Shown piece after piece: positions 1 through 5,102 of a DNA stretch of 5,102 nt. Source of the DNA: Fidelibacterota bacterium (GTDB taxonomy: Bacteria; Marinisomatota; SORT01); assembly GCA_022563775.1 (NCBI GenBank), contig JADFMS010000075.1:1-5102 (forward strand), given 5' to 3'. A model generated the notes under the pieces. The model was not told the origin of the DNA. It saw only the letters and a program-made list of their open reading frames with translations, and ran no database searches. The translations under genes and the position numbers were made by a program. Each line of letters opens with the position of its first letter. Within the stretch, counting starts at the first letter, position 1.

Positions 1-308
1 AGGGCGTGGAAAATAATATCTCGATAAATTACTATTTCGGTTTTGTGATACAGATGATTCTTGCAAGCGGGTTGATATTTGAAATGCCGGTTCTTTCGTA
101 CTTCCTGGGGAGAATAGGATTACTTACCCCTGCTTTTATGAGGCACTATCGAAGATATGCTCTGGTAGGCATTATGATATTAGCAGCCCTGCTGACACCT
201 CCTGATCCGCTAAGTCAGCTGTTGCTTGCAATACCGTTACTCATTCTCTATGAGATAAGCATTTACATTTCCGGGATCGCCTCGAGGAAACACAGAATAG
301 GTACCTGA
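1..308 (+). CDS. tatC: Sec-independent (Tat) protein translocase subunit TatC, C-terminal part
   Basis: This is the 3' end of tatC, the integral-membrane receptor that binds twin-arginine signal peptides and, with TatA/TatB, exports folded proteins across the inner membrane. About 100 residues are visible and they match the last third of the family. A transmembrane segment carries the conserved Glu in GLIFEMPV, equivalent to TM4 Glu170 of E. coli. It is followed by a short loop with LLTP and an RRYALV segment, then TM5 ending in the hallmark LTPPDPLSQ (Asp and Gln matching E. coli Asp211 and Gln215), then TM6 with LLAIPLLILYEISIYI and a basic tail. The reading frame is open to the left edge. 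The GTG at 6-8 aligns with an internal Val of the family (E. coli EGV), so it is not a start; the gene begins upstream of the window. The TGA at 306-308 is a normal family-length C-terminus. The next gene is 186 bases or more away, so this is probably the end of a separate transcription unit. Confidence 0.95.
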   Translation, partial: GVENNISINYYFGFVIQMILASGLIFEMPVLSYFLGRIGLLTPAFMRHYRRYALVGIMILAALLTPPDPLSQLLLAIPLLILYEISIYISGIASRKHRIGT

Positions 309-390
309 GCGGCATTGCTTTTATCTTCTATATGCTCACCTGAATTTCACATTCCCGGTCAAACGGATATTCACGGTTATTTCATGTGTG

Positions 391-423
391 TAAATGTGCC
401 AAGTTCTATTATCGGGACATTAA
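391..423. repeat. Imperfect inverted repeat in the tatC-synthase spacer
   Basis: TAAATGTGCC (391-400) and GGGACATTAA (414-423) are inverted copies matching at 8 of 10 positions, separated by 13 bases. The repeat ends four bases before a candidate -35 hexamer, so it could be a protein-binding site or a stem-loop. No T-run follows it, so it does not look like an intrinsic terminator for tatC. A match of this quality can occur by chance in AT-rich spacer DNA. Confidence 0.25.
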
Positions 424-426
424 AAC

Positions 427-455
427 TTGACCTTCAGCTATCAGTGGATTACCTT
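427..455 (+). promoter_or_regulatory. Candidate sigma70-like promoter for the polyprenyl synthase gene
   Basis: TTGACC (427-432, five of six matches to the -35 consensus) lies 17 bases before TACCTT (450-455, three of six matches to the -10 consensus). A start of transcription near 462 would precede both possible start codons of the following gene. The -10 box is poor, and the host sigma factor preference is unknown (Bacteroidota, for example, use a different consensus), so this is only a candidate. Confidence 0.22.
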
Positions 456-533
456 TGCACTTTCAAATTTAAGGGCAATTAACGGAACAGATCGTTGGAC
501 TTATTCTTATCTACAAAAGCAGAAAAGATCAGA

Positions 534-1499
534 ATGAAAAAGATCGTCGAGAATATCGGTGATGACCTGAAACTATTTAAAAGAGCCTACAAGTCCGCTA
601 TGCGGACGGATGTCTTCTTGATCAACAGGATCACAGGATACATGGCGGGACGATTCGGTAAATTACTGCGTCCTAAACTTGTAATTCTTTCTGCCCGTTT
701 GTTTGGGAATACAAATCAGAATTCGATCGCTTCCGCTGTCCTAATAGAACTGCTCCATACTGCTACCCTGATGCATGATGACGTTGTTGACAGGGCTGAG
801 CAGAGGAGGGGAATACCCTCGATTAGTTCACTGTGGAAAAACAAGACCGCTGTTTTGATGGGAGATTTTCTATTCAGCAGAGCGTTGATAAACCTGATTG
901 ACCTTAAGGATTTCGAGGCTCTAAGCGTACTTTCAAAAACAGCTGAACGGATGAGTAAGGGTGAGCTCCTACAGATGGAGAAGAACCGGTCGACGGGGAT
1001 GGACGAGGCAACGTATTTTAAAATGATCAGTGATAAAACCGCCTCTCTCTTTTCAGCCGCCTGCGAAATGGGGGCGCTGACGACAACTGATTCCTCAGAG
1101 CATAGAAAATCGTTGGCTGATTATGGAGAAAATCTCGGGATCGCATTTCAGTTGAAAGACGATCTATTCGATTTCACAGGTAAAAAGAAACATACAGGCA
1201 AACCGGTCGGTAGGGACGTCAAAGAGAACTTGATGACTCTTCCGGTGATTCATTCTCTGTCTAACGGCAGACTGAGAGAATCGAGAAAATTCGTAGTTGC
1301 GCTTAGAAAGAGGAATGGAGCGCAAAATTTCGAAGAAGTTGTGGATTTTGTCAGAGAAAAAGGCGGTTTGGAGTATACAAAAGAAAGGCTTTTATTCCAC
1401 AATCAAAAAGCACTGGACGCGATAGAAGGCATAAAAGAGTCAATCTATAAGGAAGCGCTCGTCAACTTCGTGCAATTTAACATCGACAGGTCAAATTAA
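534..1499 (+). CDS. ispB: All-trans long-chain polyprenyl diphosphate synthase (IspB/HepT/IspA superfamily)
   Basis: This is a soluble class I trans-prenyltransferase that adds isopentenyl diphosphate units to an allylic primer to make a long polyprenyl diphosphate, most likely for the quinone side chain. Counting from the ATG at 534, GKLLRP (42-47) binds IPP, the first Asp-rich motif is DDVVD (82-86) in HTATLMHDDVVDRAEQRRG, and the second is DDLFD (209-213) in FQLKDDLFD, followed by GKPVGRD (222-228) and TLPVI. The residue five before the first Asp is Ala and there are no bulky aromatics there, which fits long-chain rather than farnesyl or geranylgeranyl products; the exact length cannot be read. 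Start choice: ATG at 534 gives 321 residues, close to the usual 320-325, and puts the N-terminus in register with E. coli IspB. TTG at 495, with a weak GGA eight bases upstream, would add 13 residues and cannot be excluded; an in-frame TAA at 480-482 sets the limit. All catalytic motifs are intact. Confidence 0.9.
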   Translation: MKKIVENIGDDLKLFKRAYKSAMRTDVFLINRITGYMAGRFGKLLRPKLVILSARLFGNTNQNSIASAVLIELLHTATLMHDDVVDRAEQRRGIPSISSLWKNKTAVLMGDFLFSRALINLIDLKDFEALSVLSKTAERMSKGELLQMEKNRSTGMDEATYFKMISDKTASLFSAACEMGALTTTDSSEHRKSLADYGENLGIAFQLKDDLFDFTGKKKHTGKPVGRDVKENLMTLPVIHSLSNGRLRESRKFVVALRKRNGAQNFEEVVDFVREKGGLEYTKERLLFHNQKALDAIEGIKESIYKEALVNFVQFNIDRSN

Positions 1500-1543
1500 C
1501 TTTCAACTAATCAGCGCGCACTTTTATTTAATAATTCTGTAGC

Positions 1544-2563
1544 ATGGAACGTAAACGATTCTTAATCATTAGATTAAGTTCTATCGGTGATATATTGCTT
1601 ACGACTCCATTTATTCGATCATTGAGGAAACGGTTCGATGACGCTCTGATAGATTATCTTGTTAAAGATGAACACCGTGAATTATTGGAACATAATCCTT
1701 ACCTCGACGAAATACATCCGTTCAAAGCGGCAAATGGACTCAAGGAGATACGAAAATGGAGGAGATTTATACGTCAGAAGGGATATTCTGAGATATTCGA
1801 TCTTCACAGGAACCTTCGTTCCATCCTTATGACCGGAGCAGTAAGAGGCGTAAGAGTGCGCAGAGTAAACAAAAGACTTGCGAAGAGGTTCCTACTAATC
1901 AAATTCGGTATAAACCTATACAAAAATATAAAACCTCTGCCTGAAAGATATTTAGAAACAGCATCGGCTTACGGGATTGAGGATGATGGAAAGGGGTTGG
2001 ATCTGTTTCCCAACAAGAATATTGATATTTTCAATGGAAATAGGAGCTCGAACAGGTATAAAATCGCCATGGCACCCGGAGCCGGATTTTATACAAAAAG
2101 ATGGCCTACCGAATATTATGCGGAATTAGGGGACAATCTAATAGAAAATGCCGACGCTCAAATTATCTTAATTGGTTCCACGGAGGATAAACAAACGGCT
2201 GATGAGATAAAAAGAAGAATGAAGAACGAGGTGAGAGATCTGACCGGTGATTACACTATCCCGGAGACGGCGGCAATTATAAAAACTGTTGACGCTGTTG
2301 TTACTAACGACAGCGGTCTGATGCACGTTGCCGTTTCTCAGGATGTCCCTGTTGTATCTTTTTTCGGTTCCACCACGGAAGAGCTGGGTTTTTTCCCGTA
2401 TAATGACAATAGTAAAGTTTTAGAGGTCAAGGGACTGAAGTGCAGACCCTGCACTCATATAGGTAGAGAGAGATGTCCGTTGGGTCACTTTAATTGTATG
2501 AAAGAAATTACTCCCGCTACAGCCTACGAAGCTGTTGTCGGACAATTATCAAGAAAACTATGA
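1544..2563 (+). CDS. Glycosyltransferase family 9 protein, LPS heptosyltransferase II (WaaF)-like
   Basis: This 339-residue GT-B enzyme of the ADP-heptose:LPS heptosyltransferase family is expected to act at the cytoplasmic face of the inner membrane, moving heptose onto the inner LPS core. The N-terminal domain opens with FLIIRLSSIGDILLTTP (6-22), in which Asp16 occupies the conserved GD position near the acceptor. The C-terminal nucleotide-sugar domain shows MAPGAGFYTKRWP (176-188), IILIGS (207-212), TNDSGLMHVA (254-263, identical to the WaaF motif) and FFGST (273-277). Four cysteines follow as C300-x2-C303-x7-C311-x6-C318, an arrangement seen in many GT9 members. The start is ATG at 1544. 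No Shine-Dalgarno sequence is visible; the leader is simply AT-rich. The 43-base gap after the synthase is short enough for co-transcription. The stop overlaps the waaA start, and that LPS neighbour supports the core-assembly role. The exact sugar and acceptor cannot be decided from sequence. Confidence 0.88.
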   Translation: MERKRFLIIRLSSIGDILLTTPFIRSLRKRFDDALIDYLVKDEHRELLEHNPYLDEIHPFKAANGLKEIRKWRRFIRQKGYSEIFDLHRNLRSILMTGAVRGVRVRRVNKRLAKRFLLIKFGINLYKNIKPLPERYLETASAYGIEDDGKGLDLFPNKNIDIFNGNRSSNRYKIAMAPGAGFYTKRWPTEYYAELGDNLIENADAQIILIGSTEDKQTADEIKRRMKNEVRDLTGDYTIPETAAIIKTVDAVVTNDSGLMHVAVSQDVPVVSFFGSTTEELGFFPYNDNSKVLEVKGLKCRPCTHIGRERCPLGHFNCMKEITPATAYEAVVGQLSRKL

Positions 2564-3849
2564 AAGTTATATTATCCTTCTTACTGTTTTTTATTTACTC
2601 TTACTTTTTACTCCCAATGTTTGTAGTCTTTTTGATAATTATCTCTCCGTTCAATAAAAAAGTGAGGGAAGGTATTGCCGGCAGAATAAGAAGCAGGAAC
2701 GATATCAAGACTCTCGATAAGTCACCCGCAAAAACGGTATGGATTCATTGTGCGTCACACGGTGAATATGAACAGGCGAAACCGATTATCAATGCCTTGA
2801 AAAGAAGCCAGGACGGAGTCAGAATAATCCTGACATTCTTCTCGCCATCAGGTTACAAAAGGGTAAATGACGAAAACGTGGATTTAAAGTTATACCTGCC
2901 GTTCGATTTCCCGCATTCCATAAAGAGACTTCATCAAGCGATAAAAGCGAGTGTTTTGATATTAGCAGGCTATGACGTCTGGCCAAACGCAGTAAAATGG
3001 ACGCGAAAATCCGGCACTCCTGTTGTTATAATTTCTGCCAGATTGCGGCAGAACTCGCACAGACTTAAACCGGTAATATTGATATTTCAAAGATTCGTTT
3101 ACAGTTTTATTGATGTGATTTTAGCCGTAACAGAAGAGGATGCCGAACGTTTTAAAAAATTGGGAATTAAAGGGAGTGCTATAAAAGTTCTCGGAAATAC
3201 CCGGTATGATAGAGTCATCGAGAGAAAGGGAGAGCCGATCCTGAAAGAAGAACAAATTTCTAAATTTTGTGATGCCAAAAGAGTGATGGTAATGGGAAGT
3301 ATCTGGAAGTCAGATTTAACAAAACTAATGAGTTCAATATTCGGGGTATTAGAACAATACCCGGAATTATCTTTGATAGTGGCTCCACACGAGCCCCATG
3401 ACAACTTCTTAACCAAATTCTCCGGGGAACTACTGTTGAACGAGATCAGTTCTATAAGGTTTTCCGACCTGGATTCGAATTCAGCAGTTCATAGGGTTTT
3501 GATAATAGATAATGTTGGTATTCTTGCGGGTCTCTATAGATTTGCCGATATTGCATATTTAGGGGGCGGATTTGGGCCCGGAGTACATAACGTTATGGAG
3601 CCAGCAGTCTATGAAGTCCCTGTGTTGTACGGACCGAAACTGAAAAGCTCGGAAACAGCCCGTTACTTGAGTAAAACCGGTGGTGGATTTATAGTGGAAA
3701 ACGGCACGGAATTTACGGAAATATTTGACCGCCTGTTCTCCGATGAAGAGTTCAGACTTAAAGCCGGAAAAGCCGCCGGACAGGTTATTCTCGATAACAT
3801 GGGCGCGACCCAACGAACGTCGGAGATAATTCAAGGATTGATCAGTTGA
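2560..3849 (+). CDS. waaA: 3-deoxy-D-manno-octulosonic acid (Kdo) transferase, lipid IVA-dependent
   Basis: WaaA (KdtA) transfers Kdo from CMP-Kdo onto lipid IVA, the first inner-core step of LPS synthesis, while anchored in the inner membrane. The 429-residue product matches the family's usual length. Residues 1-29 form a hydrophobic N-terminal anchor followed by basic residues. WIHCASHGEYEQ (61-72) carries the expected catalytic Glu69. TFFSPSGY (92-99), GYDVWPN (137-143), GNTRYD (212-217), MGSIWKSD (245-252) and APHEP (275-279) follow. Next come DNVGILAGLY (317-326) and the CMP-Kdo-binding LGGGFGPGVHNVMEP (334-348), then GPK (358-360). ATG at 2560 is chosen because it overlaps the previous gene's stop as ATGA and begins right at the anchor. 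An in-frame ATG at 2494 would add 22 Arg- and Cys-rich residues with no family counterpart. No Shine-Dalgarno is visible at the right distance, so translational coupling to the upstream gene is likely. Whether it adds one or several Kdo residues cannot be told. Confidence 0.94.
   Translation: MKVILSFLLFFIYSYFLLPMFVVFLIIISPFNKKVREGIAGRIRSRNDIKTLDKSPAKTVWIHCASHGEYEQAKPIINALKRSQDGVRIILTFFSPSGYKRVNDENVDLKLYLPFDFPHSIKRLHQAIKASVLILAGYDVWPNAVKWTRKSGTPVVIISARLRQNSHRLKPVILIFQRFVYSFIDVILAVTEEDAERFKKLGIKGSAIKVLGNTRYDRVIERKGEPILKEEQISKFCDAKRVMVMGSIWKSDLTKLMSSIFGVLEQYPELSLIVAPHEPHDNFLTKFSGELLLNEISSIRFSDLDSNSAVHRVLIIDNVGILAGLYRFADIAYLGGGFGPGVHNVMEPAVYEVPVLYGPKLKSSETARYLSKTGGGFIVENGTEFTEIFDRLFSDEEFRLKAGKAAGQVILDNMGATQRTSEIIQGLIS
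3833..3837 (+). promoter_or_regulatory. Ribosome binding site supporting the TTG start of ecfA1
   Basis: AAGGA lies eight bases before the TTG at 3846, inside the end of waaA. It supports this unusual start codon, which overlaps the waaA TGA as TTGA. The resulting N-terminus, MINLVNASYKF, aligns with the usual first strand of ECF ATPases. Confidence 0.6.
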
Positions 3850-4622
3850 TAAACCTGGTTAACGCATCCTATAAATTCAGCGGACAAGCGGGCAATAACG
3901 AATTTGCAATTAAGAATCTTTCGCTGATGATTGAAAAAGGCGAATTTGTTTCTCTGATAGGCTCTAACGGCTGTGGGAAATCAACAGTTGCAATGATATT
4001 AAACGGCGTGTATGAACTTGATTCAGGGTATTTAGAAGTGGATGGAATGAGGGTTGTCGATAAAACCGATAAGACCAACGCAAGAAAAAAGATCGCCGTT
4101 ATTTTTCAAAACCCATCGGAGCAATTAATTGCCGGCTCGGTGGAAGCTGATATAGCATTCACGCTTGAAAATTTCGGAATTGAAGTAAAGACGATTCGAG
4201 AGCGAGTTGATGCATCGCTGAATCTATTTAACTTGAATGACGTTAGAAGTAAGCATCCCGGAGAATTGTCCGGAGGTGAACAACAAAGGGTCGTCCTTGC
4301 GGGTGTATGGGCTCTTCAGCCCGATTATATCATTTGTGATGAACTGACCACTTATCTTGATCATTATTCCACAAAGTCGATTATAAAAATACTTCACGAC
4401 TTCACCGAGAAAGATGGAGGGGTTCTTTTTATCACTCAATATCCCATTGAAACAATGAATTCCGACAGGCTTTTAATTATGAAGGACGGTGAGATTATAT
4501 CCGAAGGAAAACCGGAAAGTATATTACGGGACAGCGAGATGCTGCTGAAAGCAAATCATATCGTACCCCATGAAATCATTTTTGAGGAGCTGACTAAAAA
4601 TTATTCAGGACGAGGAATTTGA
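3846..4622 (+). CDS. ecfA1: Energy-coupling factor (ECF) transporter ATPase, EcfA1 type
   Basis: This 258-residue ABC ATPase powers an ECF-type importer of vitamins or transition metals, working as a heterodimer with the next gene's product on the cytoplasmic side of EcfT. In order: A-loop Tyr9, Walker A GSNGCGKST (39-47), Q-loop in FQNPSEQLIAGSV (87-99, with the FQNP typical of EcfA1), signature LSGGEQQR (141-148), Walker B YIICDE (161-166) and D-loop LD (171-172). Two positions are unusual: Leu167 replaces the Pro of DEPT, and Gln198 in FITQYP replaces the switch His. Walker A and catalytic Glu166 are intact, so ATP binding is expected; hydrolysis at this site may be altered. The TTG start at 3846 overlaps the waaA stop by four bases and has a good ribosome binding site. 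The substrate is unknown because no S component or EcfT lies in the window. A role other than ECF, such as a generic CbiO-like ABC pair, is less likely. Confidence 0.88.
   Translation: MINLVNASYKFSGQAGNNEFAIKNLSLMIEKGEFVSLIGSNGCGKSTVAMILNGVYELDSGYLEVDGMRVVDKTDKTNARKKIAVIFQNPSEQLIAGSVEADIAFTLENFGIEVKTIRERVDASLNLFNLNDVRSKHPGELSGGEQQRVVLAGVWALQPDYIICDELTTYLDHYSTKSIIKILHDFTEKDGGVLFITQYPIETMNSDRLLIMKDGEIISEGKPESILRDSEMLLKANHIVPHEIIFEELTKNYSGRGI
4607..4610 (+). promoter_or_regulatory. Ribosome binding site supporting the TTG start of ecfA2
   Basis: AGGA at 4607-4610 lies eight bases before the TTG at 4619. A second purine core, GAGGA at 4612-4616, is only two bases away and probably too close. Together they support initiation at the TTG that overlaps the ecfA1 stop as TTGA. 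Confidence 0.5.
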
Positions 4623-5102
4623 ACTTATTAAATCTAAATAAAATCAACTTCTCGTATGATGAGCTTCCAACCGGTAATTCATTTCAGCTGAATATATCTG
4701 ATTTCAGTTTGGAAGCAGGTGAATCTCTCGCGGTAACCGGCAACTCCGGCGCGGGTAAGACTACTTTTGCAAAATTACTTTCCGGTATTCTAAAGCCATC
4801 GACCGGCGAATTTCAGATTTTGCAAAAAGGAATGAAAATCGGTATGTCATTTCAGTTTCCGGAAAATCAATTTTACCTGGACACTGTTTTGGACGACATT
4901 GTAGCGGGGCTATTGGCGAAAGGAACAGACGAAAAGGAAGCAATCTCCTCTGCCAAGGAAGCTTTAGAAATGGTCAATTTAAAACCTACGGTATTTGGAA
5001 AGCGCAGCCACACGACTTTGAGCGTAGGAGAACGAAGAAGAGCGGCAATAGCGATTCTTTTCAGTCTTAATCCCGACCTTTATATCATAGATGAACCGAC
5101 TG
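4619..5102 (+). CDS. ecfA2: Energy-coupling factor (ECF) transporter ATPase, EcfA2 type, N-terminal part
   Basis: This is the second ATPase of the ECF pair, cut off by the right edge after 161 residues. The frame opens at TTG 4619, overlapping the ecfA1 TGA by four bases, and runs without a stop. Visible motifs are A-loop Tyr13 in INFSYDE, Walker A GNSGAGKTT (41-49), Q-loop in FQFPENQFYLDTV (78-90, the FQFP form typical of EcfA2), a signature read as LSVGERRRAAIA (134-145) and Walker B LYIIDEPT (154-161). The signature has Val136 where Gly is usual, while its Ser and second Gly are kept. About 100 residues, including the D-loop and switch His, lie beyond the window. It should pair with EcfA1 and couple to an EcfT protein encoded downstream. 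The two proteins are clearly divergent, so this is a heterodimeric rather than a recently duplicated pair. Confidence 0.88.
   Translation, partial: MNLLNLNKINFSYDELPTGNSFQLNISDFSLEAGESLAVTGNSGAGKTTFAKLLSGILKPSTGEFQILQKGMKIGMSFQFPENQFYLDTVLDDIVAGLLAKGTDEKEAISSAKEALEMVNLKPTVFGKRSHTTLSVGERRRAAIAILFSLNPDLYIIDEPT

Noticed and set aside
6..8. GTG as a true start of a 100-residue protein
   Set aside because: The frame is open to the window edge and the GTG aligns with an internal Val of TatC; the N-terminal half of the family is simply outside the window.
304..325. Intrinsic terminator after tatC
   Set aside because: AGC...GCT followed by four T residues offers only a three-base stem, too weak to call.
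1501..1543. Separate promoter before the GT9 gene
   Set aside because: TTTAAT at 1527-1532 resembles a -10 box, but there is no well-spaced -35 and the implied transcript would have almost no leader. The short gap fits read-through from the synthase gene better.
2494..2559. 22-codon N-terminal extension of WaaA from an upstream ATG
   Set aside because: The extension reads Arg- and Cys-rich out-of-frame GT9 sequence with no WaaA counterpart. The ATG at 2560 overlaps the GT9 stop as ATGA and begins at the hydrophobic anchor.
3099..3834. Minus-strand open frames at 3099-3416 and 3559-3834
   Set aside because: They lie wholly inside waaA, whose motifs are intact, and their translations show no recognisable domain.
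3869..4943. Minus-strand open frames at 3869-4078, 4224-4439 and 4761-4943
   Set aside because: They are antisense to the ATPase genes with clear Walker and signature motifs on the + strand, and they have no family features of their own.
1..5102. CRISPR arrays, tRNA/rRNA genes, insertion sequences, phage or toxin-antitoxin genes
   Set aside because: No repeat-spacer pattern, tRNA-like fold, transposase motif or terminal repeats were seen. Coding density is high and every long + frame belongs to a recognised housekeeping family.

Overview
This is an ordinary-looking, tightly packed chromosomal segment of a Gram-negative (diderm) bacterium. All genes read on the + strand. The evidence for a diderm is a WaaA Kdo transferase next to a heptosyltransferase-type GT9 enzyme (lipid A/LPS core assembly) and a TatC protein. 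Several motifs resemble the Bacteroidota and wider FCB-type versions of these families: HCASHGEYEQ, TFFSPSGY, PHEP and GGGFGPGVHN in WaaA, and a CRPC...CP...CM cysteine cluster in GT9. Shine-Dalgarno signals are weak or absent in front of several genes. I infer an FCB-group lineage (Bacteroidota, Ignavibacteria or Marinimicrobia-like), but the sequence alone does not settle the phylum.

Layout: (1) 1-308, the C-terminal part of tatC, cut by the window edge. (2) 309-494, a 186-base spacer with no gene, holding an imperfect inverted repeat and a weak sigma70-like promoter candidate. (3) A long-chain polyprenyl diphosphate synthase ending at 1499. (4) A 43-base AT-rich gap. (5) Four genes joined by three consecutive 4-base stop/start overlaps: GT9 glycosyltransferase (1544-2563), waaA (2560-3849), an EcfA1-type ABC ATPase (3846-4622) and an EcfA2-type ABC ATPase (4619 to the window end, truncated). 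The last gene is easily missed because it has a TTG start and no stop codon inside the window.

How the genes fit together: the synthase makes a polyprenyl diphosphate for quinone side chains or for the lipid carrier of envelope glycans. GT9 and WaaA build the inner LPS core on lipid A. The two ATPases are the energising half of an energy-coupling factor (ECF) vitamin/metal importer whose membrane parts (EcfT and an S component) should lie downstream.

I did not find a clearly new system. The signal most worth a second look is in the ATPase pair. EcfA1 has Gln in place of the switch His and Leu in place of the Pro of DEPT. EcfA2 has LSVGE in place of LSGGQ/E. In a head-to-tail ABC dimer all these changes would map to the same composite ATP site, which suggests one degenerate and one canonical site.
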